The notes under the pieces are model-generated. The model was not told where the DNA came from. It saw only the letters and a list, made by a program, of their open reading frames with translations, and ran no database searches. A DNA stretch of 12,458 nt, taken from positions 1 to 12,458 of the forward strand of contig WJJR01000096.1 in assembly GCA_014729565.1 (NCBI GenBank). Direction: 5' to 3'. The position numbers were made by a program, and so were the translations under genes. Below are positions 6,640 through 12,458 of the stretch, one piece after another (position 1 is the stretch's first letter; each line of letters starts with the position of its first letter). This stretch comes from Candidatus Zixiibacteriota bacterium (GTDB taxonomy: Bacteria > Zixibacteria > MSB-5A5 > WJJR01).

Positions 6640-8190
6640 CTACAAATACAACTTCCCGCGCCGCCACGCCTCTTCCCATGGCACGAGCAGTCCGGTACAC
6701 AGACAAATCGGTGCGTCGGTCTCGTACGGCATCGCCCACCGGGATCCGAACGTGTCGAGCACGCGGACATTGGCGTACGTGTTGCGCAGATCGTCGGGAT
6801 TGTAATTCACCGTGAGTAAAACGTTGCCGTCGGCGGAGCCATACCCCCATAAATAGTGGCTGTTGTGCTGGGACATCACCCGGGGCAATCCGTACTCCCG
6901 TCCGTAATAGTTGAGTGCGCCTGTTTCACCGTAATTCCGAGCGATGATGGTACATGTGCGTCGCAGGCTGTCAGGCAGTGAGTGATAAACATCGGCAACC
7001 GTTGCTGTCATTGCCTCCCACCCAAACCGATCGGCGTAGTACTGCGGCAACGCCGGCATGTCGCCCCGTTCCCCCGCCGACGGGATCATCCCGATGTCGC
7101 TGGTGTACTCGACCAGTTGGGTCGGTGGCAGAACAGGCAGGGTGAGCGGCGCCGTGGCGGCCGCGCTCGCGAGGATGGTCACCACAACCAGTGTCGAAAC
7201 GGCGATCCGAACGCCTTTGCCCCAGGGACGAATCCAGTGGGCGATGAGCGTCGCGCCGGCAGCGTACAGAGGAGCGTAGGCGGTCGACAGATAGTACGGC
7301 TTGCTGCGTTGCAGACCGAAAAACAGGAGCGCACCAAGCCAGATGATTCCCAGCAGGCGATAGGGGCGGAGCGGTCGCCACACCAATAAGGCCACCAATC
7401 CCAACACCCAGACCGGGAGCAATCCGGCCCCCATCGGCAGGATCTGTTCCTGCAGATAGCTGGGGAATGAGTGCTCGACGATCTTGTACTGAGCCGCGTT
7501 GCGGATGAACTCCAGTGTCGGCCACTCGTGAATCACCTGCCAGGCGACGAACGGCGCCACCAACACAACGGCGATTATCGCCCCCAGCCAGAATTGCCGC
7601 GTCGTCAGAACATGCGCGTGACCGGTCAGCAGCAATGCCGGGATGAGGGCCACGACGAAAGCCGCGACGCTCAGTTTGTTCAACGCCGCCAATCCCAACA
7701 GAATGCCGAACGCAATCCACAATCGATCGCGGCGTGTGCGAATGATGCGGACCAACACATAAAACAGCAGCGCCCAGAGGACCAGGTCGAGCGCGTTCAT
7801 GGAATAAAAACCGGTGTTGACCAAGTACAACGGAACCGTCAGCGCACTCAACGACGCCAGCAGCACGCCGAATCGATCAGCGCCAAACTCAGCGGCCATG
7901 ACACCGATCAGGATGATCAGCAATCCGCCGCACAACGCCGGCACAATGCGCAACGCGCCAACCGAATCGCCGAACAGCATGACCGACAGCTTGAGAACGG
8001 CAATCGACAACGGTGGATGATCGACATACCCCCAGGCCACATGACGCGTCGAATCCCAGTAGTACAATTCATCGCGAAAGATGCCGTAGTTGCCGTTGGT
8101 GAGAGTGTGAGCGAGGATGCTGATGAGTGCAGCGCCGCCCATGATGAGCCACTGCTGACGGGTCACGCCTCTGGTCCTGCTCGCGGTCAT
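6640..8190 (-). CDS. GT39/ArnT-like polyprenyl-phosphate glycosyltransferase, membrane-embedded
   Basis: From the ATG at 8190 the protein has 516 residues. A GTG at 8202, directly after the upstream stop, would add four residues. The first loop reads FRDELYYWD (D40, E41), then YVDHPPL. This is the acidic catalytic loop pattern of the GT39/PMT_2 family, which transfers sugars from polyprenyl-phosphate carriers on the outer face of the membrane. About ten hydrophobic segments follow to about residue 360. RSKPYYLSTAYAPLYAAGA near residue 300 is also typical of the family. The last 150 or so residues are soluble and probably periplasmic. The acceptor is unknown; cell-envelope glycans or proteins are candidates. 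It is the last gene of a three-gene operon, with 0-12 nt separating it from the VOC-like gene. Confidence 0.85.
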   Translation of the reverse strand: MTASRTRGVTRQQWLIMGGAALISILAHTLTNGNYGIFRDELYYWDSTRHVAWGYVDHPPLSIAVLKLSVMLFGDSVGALRIVPALCGGLLIILIGVMAAEFGADRFGVLLASLSALTVPLYLVNTGFYSMNALDLVLWALLFYVLVRIIRTRRDRLWIAFGILLGLAALNKLSVAAFVVALIPALLLTGHAHVLTTRQFWLGAIIAVVLVAPFVAWQVIHEWPTLEFIRNAAQYKIVEHSFPSYLQEQILPMGAGLLPVWVLGLVALLVWRPLRPYRLLGIIWLGALLFFGLQRSKPYYLSTAYAPLYAAGATLIAHWIRPWGKGVRIAVSTLVVVTILASAAATAPLTLPVLPPTQLVEYTSDIGMIPSAGERGDMPALPQYYADRFGWEAMTATVADVYHSLPDSLRRTCTIIARNYGETGALNYYGREYGLPRVMSQHNSHYLWGYGSADGNVLLTVNYNPDDLRNTYANVRVLDTFGSRWAMPYETDAPICLCTGLLVPWEEAWRRGKLYL

Positions 8191-8202
8191 CTCATTATCC
8201 AC

Positions 8203-8853
8203 TTATGTGCCTGTACCGCTGAGTTGCCGCCGTCCATTGGCGGTTTGCACATGGGCGGTGAGACATCTCATGCCGTTCTGCCCGAACACATCGATGAGAT
8301 CATTGCGGACCAGGCCCATGGCGTCAAGTCTAGTGTTGAGGCGCACGGCATCGGGATGAACAATTTCCAATCGACTCAGACGGCACCCGCAATCGGCCAG
8401 CCGCGACGCGGGATGCTGTCCTGTTGTCCACTGAATCACCGTCGGACCTGCACCATCCATGATCAATTCACCATCTGCCGGAATCGTTATCAACCACTCC
8501 AGTTCGCCCCGGCTCATCGGTTCAATTGCCCCCAACGACATCGGCGATTTCTCGACGACCTCATGGATGTCATCGCATCGGACCACCCACGTGGCCAAAC
8601 GCGGGGATGCATCCAGAGACAGATCATCAAGCCCAAACCACCGCGGCCGTGACGGTTCGCGTGCATCGGGGTCGATCGCTATGACCTCAAGGTAAATCGA
8701 ATCAGCGAGGCGCAACAGGCTGTTGTGTGTACCCATGCGGGGATGCTGCCCACCTGGTTGAGGACGGACACCCAACTGCTGTTCGACATAAGCGCAACCG
8801 GCGTCCAACGTCGGAGCCGTGATGACCAGATGATCGAGATGACACTCCGGCAT
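8203..8853 (-). CDS. Glyoxalase-3-like (VOC superfamily) protein
   Basis: This 216-residue protein opens with HLDHLVITAPTLDAGCAYVEQQLG (H8 a likely metal ligand), then GGQHPRMGTHN (H37, H43), then YLEVIAIDP (E56). This is the conserved start of the glyoxalase-like domain often labelled Glyoxalase_3. The C-terminal half (about 90-210) is more divergent, with LATWVVRCDD suggesting the second beta-alpha unit. Members are mostly uncharacterised, and no substrate is implied. The ATG lies 3 nt after the stop of the DinB-like gene, so the two are co-transcribed. The ribosome binding site is weak, consistent with translational coupling. The last codons adjoin the start of the glycosyltransferase gene. 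Confidence 0.75.
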   Translation of the reverse strand: MPECHLDHLVITAPTLDAGCAYVEQQLGVRPQPGGQHPRMGTHNSLLRLADSIYLEVIAIDPDAREPSRPRWFGLDDLSLDASPRLATWVVRCDDIHEVVEKSPMSLGAIEPMSRGELEWLITIPADGELIMDGAGPTVIQWTTGQHPASRLADCGCRLSRLEIVHPDAVRLNTRLDAMGLVRNDLIDVFGQNGMRCLTAHVQTANGRRQLSGTGT

Positions 8854-8856
8854 CGA

Positions 8857-9405
8857 TTACCGTTTTGTTGCGCCCACCCAGCGAATGCCGATGTCGGCGT
8901 GGTTCCGTACACGGTCCATCAGTTGGCCGAGATGGTGATGAATATGCCGCAGCGCAACCAGTTTGTGTTCAAACAACGACACGCGATACCAACTGAACCC
9001 GCTCTCCGGCGCGGTCAATTCAAGACGGTCGACCGTCTCATCGATCATCCCGTCGCAGACCGCCCAGTACTCCAGCATCTGCAGCTTCGTGTACGGTTCT
9101 CCAGTTTGCGGGGGACGGTGCGGCAATTCGGTCAATTCCAAAATGTCGGGCGGCGACGGCACATCATCCATGTCCTGAATACTCGTCTGATGGTGTTCCC
9201 ATGGCGTGAACTCGTGCACGCTCGGCTGAATGTAGAGATGCGTGAAGTAAAGCGTGTGGTAGACAATACGCCAGTACGGGTTGAGATATTCCTTACTCAC
9301 CCACAGGTCCTCCGGGCAATCCTCAATCGCCTGCTTGAGCATCGCCAGCGACGAGTGAAACTGAGACTTGAGTGCGTGTTTAAACAGATCAGTTGATTCG
9401 GGCAT
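8857..9405 (-). CDS. DinB-like four-helix metalloprotein
   Basis: The 182-residue protein has the layout of the DinB/YfiT superfamily. An N-terminal helix reads LFKHALKSQFHSSLAML. H50 sits in YWRIVYHTLYFTHLYI, and a C-terminal histidine cluster reads LRHIHHHLGQLMD (154-158). One histidine from the first site and two from the second are the usual metal triad. Family members include thiol-dependent transferases, such as bacillithiol S-transferases, and many proteins of unknown function, so no activity is claimed. The start at 9405 is chosen because GAGGA stands 5 nt upstream; the open extension to 9525 looks non-coding. This is the first gene of the operon. The palindrome GTCAATTGAC at 9424-9433 lies just upstream and could influence expression. 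Confidence 0.8.
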   Translation of the reverse strand: MPESTDLFKHALKSQFHSSLAMLKQAIEDCPEDLWVSKEYLNPYWRIVYHTLYFTHLYIQPSVHEFTPWEHHQTSIQDMDDVPSPPDILELTELPHRPPQTGEPYTKLQMLEYWAVCDGMIDETVDRLELTAPESGFSWYRVSLFEHKLVALRHIHHHLGQLMDRVRNHADIGIRWVGATKR

Positions 9406-9745
9406 ATTTTCCTCATGGTTAAAGTCAATTGACGATACATGGTGGCGCGAATGAACAGCGAATGCAATCATTCTGTTCGGGCGGGACATGGCAGTATGTT
9501 GTCGGGTCGTGTCCCACCCTAACATGGTTGGCGTTGTGCATCCACGGCGAAGCGCCCCAGAAGGTACCCCACAGCTCTGTCTACAGTGAGCCGAGTCGAA
9601 CTGCTGTGGAGTGCATTGTAGTCCCCTCCGTCCACTCCGTTAGATACCCCCACGAAAACCCACAAGACTATCTTGACAATCACGGTCAAGATTGCAAACT
9701 TTCCATTCTGGAGTGATCCAACACCAACCTGTTGAGGAGTCTGAA
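9406..9745. other. Intergenic region between divergent genes; no gene supported
   Basis: These 340 bases separate the DinB-like start from the OmpA-domain gene. An open frame at 9429-9716 (95 codons) shows no recognisable composition or ribosome binding site and is not called. Visible signals are the GTCAATTGAC palindrome (9424-9433), CCACAG/CTGTGG arms at 9569-9574 and 9604-9609 that echo the CACAGCAGAGCTG hairpin word, and an inverted CTTGAC/GTCAAG pair (9672-9677, 9685-9690). That pair contains a perfect -35 hexamer, TTGACA, at 9673-9678, but no good -10 follows at the right distance. The GAGGAG ribosome binding site of the next gene closes the region. Confidence 0.5.
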
Positions 9746-11047
9746 ATGAACCGTTTCGTCACACTTGCTGTTGTTGCGTCCCTCGCGTTGGGACTGCTTC
9801 TGGTGCCCGTATCGGGCCAGGCTCAATTCGGTTCGCTGAAGGACAAGGTCAAAAAGAAAGTTGAAGACAAAGCCGACAAGGAAACCGACAAGGCCGTCGA
9901 TGATGCCGTCGACGAAGGCTTCGAGAAGGGTGTCGATGCCGCCACGGGCAGCGGTGATTCGGACACGCCGAGCGAAAAGGCTGAGGCATCTGAAGCCGCG
10001 GAGTCTGAGTCGGCGCCGAGTGCGGCGGAATCATCCACACCAACCGGTGGCACCGAGACCACTGGAGAGACGGCCGGAGAGCGTCCCGGCAGTGGTGTCT
10101 GGCTCAACTACGATTTCGTCCCGGGTGACCGCGTGCTCTTCTACGAGGATTTCGCCGACGACTACGTGGGTGACTTTCCCCTCCGCCTGGAGTTCGTCTC
10201 CGGGAACATGGAAGTTGCCGAATGGAACGGCGAGAACTACCTGCGCATCCCGGGAAAAGCCGAGTTCGATATCGCTTTAGACCGTTCGTTGCCGGAGAAA
10301 TTCACATTGGAAATGGGACTTCATCTCGGTACGGAGCAATTCTTTTACATTTACACCTGTGATGCGGGCTGGAAGAAATCATACAACGCGTCCGCGGAGC
10401 GCGTCGAACTGCATCGCACCAGAGGCGACAAGCTCATCACAAAAGTGGAACGCAAAGGCCAGGGTGCTGTCACGGAAGAACGGCTCGACTACAGCGGTCT
10501 GGTTGAATTGCGTCTCATGGTGAGTGATCGATACCTCAAGGTATATGTTGACGAGACCCGTGTGGCGAACATCCCAAACTCGCAGCTCCCCCGCGCAACC
10601 AATGTCCGCTTCCACACCTACTACAATGAACGTGAGGAAACGTTCATCCGTGACATGCGTCTGGCCGAGGGCGGACGGACCATTCTGTACAAGCAACTCG
10701 AAGCCGAGGGGCGCGTCGCCACACGCGGCATCTATTTCGATTCGGGCAGTGACGTGATCCGTCCCGAATCAACCCCGACGCTCAAGGAAATCGGCAAGAT
10801 GCTCGATCAGCATGCCGACCTCAATCTGCTGATTGAAGGGCACACCGACAATCAGGGCGACGACACCTACAACCAGGAGTTGAGCGAGAAGCGCGCTGCG
10901 GCCGTGAAGACGTACATTTGCAGCGAGTACGGTGTCGCCGGGGACCGCCTACAAACCGACGGCTTCGGCGAAAGCAAACCGGTCGACTCGAACGATACCC
11001 CCGAAGGACGGCAGAACAACCGCCGCGTGGAACTGGTGAAGCTGTAG
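9746..11047 (+). CDS. OmpA-family peptidoglycan-associated protein with central LamG-like domain
   Basis: The 433-residue protein starts at the ATG at 9746, with GAGGAG 8 nt upstream; an earlier in-frame ATG at 9692 lies before this site and is rejected. Residues 1-26 form a signal peptide with no lipobox cysteine. Residues 31-65 are Lys/Asp-rich (KDKVKKKVEDKADKETDK), forming a charged helix. Residues 70-115 are a Ser/Glu/Thr/Pro-type low-complexity linker. Residues about 120-320 look like a beta-sandwich of the concanavalin/LamG type (LFYEDFADDYVGDFP, KFTLEMGLHLG, LRLMVSDRYLKVYVDETRV). Residues 328-433 are an OmpA C-terminal domain: IYFDSGS, EGHTDNQG with D368, LSEKRAAAVK with R383, then NNRRVEL. 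D368 and R383 match the diaminopimelate-binding pair of E. coli OmpA. It probably anchors an outer-membrane or periplasmic assembly to peptidoglycan; what the middle domain binds is unknown. Confidence 0.88.
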   Translation: MNRFVTLAVVASLALGLLLVPVSGQAQFGSLKDKVKKKVEDKADKETDKAVDDAVDEGFEKGVDAATGSGDSDTPSEKAEASEAAESESAPSAAESSTPTGGTETTGETAGERPGSGVWLNYDFVPGDRVLFYEDFADDYVGDFPLRLEFVSGNMEVAEWNGENYLRIPGKAEFDIALDRSLPEKFTLEMGLHLGTEQFFYIYTCDAGWKKSYNASAERVELHRTRGDKLITKVERKGQGAVTEERLDYSGLVELRLMVSDRYLKVYVDETRVANIPNSQLPRATNVRFHTYYNEREETFIRDMRLAEGGRTILYKQLEAEGRVATRGIYFDSGSDVIRPESTPTLKEIGKMLDQHADLNLLIEGHTDNQGDDTYNQELSEKRAAAVKTYICSEYGVAGDRLQTDGFGESKPVDSNDTPEGRQNNRRVELVKL

Positions 11048-11076
11048 ACCGCCCAGGCAGGATATCGATTGAGATC

Positions 11077-11110
11077 ACGTGCCACTGACTCTTGCTTGTC
11101 AGTGGCACGT
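11077..11110 (+). terminator. Strong palindrome, probable terminator of the OmpA-domain gene
   Basis: A perfect 13-bp stem (11077-11089 with 11098-11110) encloses an 8-nt loop, TCTTGCTT, and is followed by TTCTTTG, which is T-rich. It starts 30 nt after the stop codon at 11047, as a rho-independent terminator would. Its stem contains GTGCCACTGAC, the same 11-mer found at the ends of the element at 11767-11957. It may therefore be a terminator derived from, or a minimal relic of, that repeat family. Confidence 0.6.
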
Positions 11111-11131
11111 TTCTTTGTCATGAGCGATATT

Positions 11132-11194
11132 CGGCACTTCACAGCTGTGCCGTGAGTTCTTCGACATAGAGGTTCCCACGGCAGAGCTGCGGGG
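11132..11194. repeat. Hairpin-rich spacer with dispersed repeat word
   Basis: Three nested structures lie here. CGGCAC (11132-11137) pairs with GTGCCG (11147-11152). CACAGCTGTG (11140-11149) is a perfect palindrome. GCTGTGCCGTG (11144-11154) pairs with CACGGCAGAGC (11177-11187) at 10 of 11 positions. The word beginning CACGGCAGAGCTG at 11177 matches the hairpin at 5095-5111 apart from three transitions. The stretch lies in the leader of the selenoprotein candidate gene and could fold in its mRNA. Confidence 0.45.
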
Positions 11195-11217
11195 CGCCAG
11201 TCTAACCGGAGTGTACA

Positions 11218-11745
11218 ATGGCCTACATCAGTTATCTCAACGACGATCAGATTCCCGAGGCCGATCGTGTCCCCGACCGCGACAACATCATCCGTATCCA
11301 CGGCATTCACAGCCGCACAATGACGCACCATTATGGTCTGTACCGTGAACTCATGGCCGGGCGCAGCCCGCTGACACGGGTGCAGCGCGAGATGATCGCG
11401 GTGGTCGTTTCGGCCATCAATGAATGTCACTACTGAATTCATCATCACGGAGCGGGGCTCCGTCGGCATTTGACTGCGCAGAAGATAACGATGGCGGAAC
11501 AGGAGACACTGATCGACGCACTGACGGACGACTATACAACAGCACGTATCACCCCCGCCGATCGCGCAATGCTCGATTATGCCGCAGCATTGACGCGCGC
11601 GCCGAGTCAGATCACGCAGGAGAACATCGATGCACTACGCACAGCCGGTTTCGATGATCGCGGTATTCATGACATTTGCGCCGTGACCGCCTACTACGCG
11701 TTTGTCAATCGGATTGCGGATGGGTTAGGTGTAGAGTTGGAATGA
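11218..11745 (+). CDS. AhpD/CMD-family peroxidase-related protein, probable selenoprotein (CxxU) with in-frame TGA
   Basis: The frame from the ATG at 11218 meets TGA at 11434-11436 and continues in the same frame to the stop at 11743-11745. Reading TGA as selenocysteine gives 175 residues, the usual length of the peroxidase-related AhpD-like family. The two halves match one family without a gap: DNIIRIHGIHSRTMTHHYGLYRELM and SPLTRVQREMIAVVVSAINECHY before the TGA, then HHHGAGLRRHL and AYYAFVNRIADGLGVELE after it. Homologues carry C-x-x-C where this has C70-H-Y-U73. Compared with M. tuberculosis AhpD (E118, C130, C133, H137), E58, C70, U73 and H77 fall at exactly the same spacing, so selenium would sit at the peroxidatic position. 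A SECIS-like hairpin follows the TGA. GGAG lies 6 nt before the ATG. The alternative is a nonsense mutation or a sequencing error. The likely role is cytoplasmic thiol-dependent peroxide reduction. Confidence 0.8.
11447..11463 (+). promoter_or_regulatory. Candidate bacterial SECIS hairpin
   Basis: ACGGAGC (11447-11453) and GCTCCGT (11457-11463) form a perfect 7-bp stem around GGG; opening one pair gives a CGGGG loop. The 17-nt hairpin starts 10 nt after the TGA codon, and its apical loop begins 17 nt after it. In E. coli fdhF, from memory, a 17-nt upper stem-loop with loop G residues lies 11 nt after UGA, so size, spacing and loop bases agree. The bulged U of the E. coli element is not obvious here. 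The hairpin lies inside the coding region, as bacterial SECIS elements do. Confidence 0.7.
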
Positions 11746-11766
11746 TGTCGTACTGGGAGGGCGATC

Positions 11767-11957
11767 CGCGGGTGCCACTGACCTTGGGGCCCGTTGAAAA
11801 GGTCGTGTCTTGTTTCCGGACCACGCTTGGGCACCAAACGAATGAATTGTAACCTCGCGTAGGTCCGGCTCTTAGCCGGACCGGTGCGGCTAAGAGCCGC
11901 ACCTACGCGACGATGATGTGGGCTTTTCAACAGATTCCTTGGTCAGTGGCACCCGCG
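11767..11957. mobile_element. MITE-like element with 17-bp terminal inverted repeats
   Basis: The ends at 11767-11783 and 11941-11957 are perfect 17-bp inverted repeats with core GGGTGCCACTGACC. A second, inner inverted pair, GTTGAAAAG (11793-11801) and CTTTTCAAC (11923-11931), and a central double hairpin (11862-11903) complete a nested symmetric layout over 191 bp. No coding capacity is apparent, so any movement would need a transposase elsewhere. No clear target-site duplication is visible, so the exact ends are uncertain. It fills the gap between convergent genes: 21 nt after the stop at 11745 and 2 nt before the stop codon of the next gene. The palindrome at 11077-11110 shares its terminal 11-mer. 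Confidence 0.6.
11862..11903. repeat. Two back-to-back perfect 21-nt hairpins inside a larger palindrome
   Basis: GGTCCGGCT-CTT-AGCCGGACC (11862-11882) is directly followed by GGTGCGGCT-AAG-AGCCGCACC (11883-11903). Each has a perfect 9-bp stem and a 3-nt loop. The two loops, CTT and AAG, are complementary, and the halves also pair with each other: 11856-11878 pairs with 11887-11909 at 22 of 23 positions. The DNA or RNA can therefore form either two short hairpins or one long one. This is typical of REP/BIME-style elements and could act as a bidirectional terminator between the convergent genes. Confidence 0.7.
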
Positions 11958-11959
11958 TT

Positions 11960-12458
11960 CTACTGATCACCCCGCTTGTACACCAGCACCGCCACCCCTT
12001 CCTCCGGCACATGTGTCGCCGCTGCGTTCAACGCGTCGAGAAACCTGGCCCGGGTGATATCCAATCCCATCGCCGTTGCGCGGTCCATTCCGCGTTCTGC
12101 CATCGTCAATCCGCGTGTATCGACAATGAAGCTGATCGGTTCACGGGATGCGTATGTCACACCGCGCAAACCGGGCAGCGGCGCCAGCGAATCGGACAGC
12201 TCCATCACCGGCGCCTCGCGGATCGCGTCGACCGGTGGCGGATCGAATTGTTCGTACGGCCAGAGGGTATCGGGTTGGGTCGGATATCGTTGAAGTGTCG
12301 GCCACAACCTGAAACCGACGTGCTCGCCCAGCATCAGAAGCGCGTCGGCCTCTCCCTTGTGCAATTGCAGCACGGTTGGGAATTCATGATTGAACGCTTC
12401 GGGGTGATCAAACGGTAACAGCCGCGCGGGCGTGAAAATGCGTCCACCTTCCTCGATC
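11960..12458 (-). CDS. Unrecognised protein, C-terminal part (N-terminus beyond window)
   Basis: The frame is open from the window edge at 12458 to the TAG at 11960-11962, giving about 165 C-terminal residues. An internal GTG at 12373 is not needed as a start, because the upstream codons read smoothly as protein (GGRIFTPARLLPFDHPEAFN). The visible part is soluble, with Pro-rich stretches (WPTLQRYPTQPDTLWPYEQ, FDPPPVD). It ends in an alternating segment, VAVLVYKRGDQ, resembling a final beta-strand. No membrane segment, metal motif or catalytic signature was recognised. The tail could be the extracytoplasmic domain of a membrane enzyme, but nothing here proves it. The gene converges on the selenoprotein candidate, with the MITE-like element between them. 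Confidence 0.65.
   Translation of the reverse strand, partial: IEEGGRIFTPARLLPFDHPEAFNHEFPTVLQLHKGEADALLMLGEHVGFRLWPTLQRYPTQPDTLWPYEQFDPPPVDAIREAPVMELSDSLAPLPGLRGVTYASREPISFIVDTRGLTMAERGMDRATAMGLDITRARFLDALNAAATHVPEEGVAVLVYKRGDQ

Noticed and set aside
7471..8652. 393-codon plus-strand open frame
   Set aside because: It is antisense to the glycosyltransferase and VOC-like genes. Its His/Arg/Gln-rich composition is typical of a complementary-strand artefact.
9672..9690. CTTGAC-N7-GTCAAG as an FNR/CRP operator
   Set aside because: The half-sites are separated by 7 nt rather than 4 and depart from both the FNR and CRP consensus. At most it is a -35 hexamer with incidental symmetry.
9429..9716. 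95-codon open frame upstream of the OmpA-domain gene
   Set aside because: No ribosome binding site, no signal peptide or recognisable motif, and an unlike codon pattern. The region behaves as an intergenic spacer.
11470..11745. Separate 91-residue gene starting at TTG 11470
   Set aside because: It has no ribosome binding site, starts inside a helix of the AhpD-like fold and is in frame with the upstream half. It is better explained as the C-terminal part of one TGA-containing gene.
11218..11745. Pseudogene interpretation of the AhpD-like gene
   Set aside because: There is only one disruption, it is TGA rather than TAA or TAG, it falls on the catalytic Cys column, and a hairpin follows at SECIS distance. 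The possibility is kept as the main alternative but is not preferred.
11918..12418. 166-codon plus-strand open frame at the right edge
   Set aside because: It begins inside the MITE-like element and runs antisense to the truncated minus-strand gene. Its composition is shadow-like, with no ribosome binding site.

Overview
The window reads as a bacterial chromosome segment of moderately high GC. It probably comes from an uncultured lineage of the FCB/Zixibacteria kind. That placement rests on style only: a very large secreted protein with a FlgD/sorting-type C-terminal domain, a multihaem-type secreted cytochrome c, OmpA-like and beta-barrel envelope proteins, and short dispersed hairpin repeats. 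No rRNA, tRNA, CRISPR or phage genes were seen.

Left part (1-3796, all minus strand): a truncated secreted cytochrome c with one CxxCH site, an FNR-type regulator carrying an N-terminal cysteine cluster, and an 883-residue secreted protein of unknown role. A near-consensus FNR box lies between the regulator and the cytochrome gene, which suggests oxygen- or redox-responsive control of the cytochrome. A divergent intergenic region with a perfect 8-bp inverted repeat (3873-3894) separates this block from a split Ada alkylation-repair operon (adaA-adaB, 3967-5038), whose genes overlap by 11 nt.

Middle part (5093-9405): a short hairpin repeat, an alpha/beta hydrolase divergent from a small outer-membrane beta-barrel protein, then a tightly packed minus-strand operon. 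In transcription order the operon encodes a DinB-like metalloprotein, a glyoxalase-3/VOC-like protein and a GT39-like membrane glycosyltransferase.

Right part (9406-12458): an OmpA-domain lipid-free envelope protein followed by a terminator-like palindrome, a hairpin-rich spacer, and the most interesting locus. This is an AhpD/CMD-family peroxidase-related gene (11218-11745) with an in-frame TGA exactly where the second cysteine of the catalytic CxxC should be. A 17-nt hairpin with a G-rich loop starts 10 nt after that TGA, as expected for a bacterial SECIS element. The gene is best read as one CxxU selenoprotein rather than two short ORFs or a pseudogene. After it comes a 191-bp MITE-like element with 17-bp terminal inverted repeats and a nested double hairpin. 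It fills the gap to a convergent, truncated, unrecognised gene. The 11-base core of its termini recurs in the terminator-like palindrome about 680 bp upstream.
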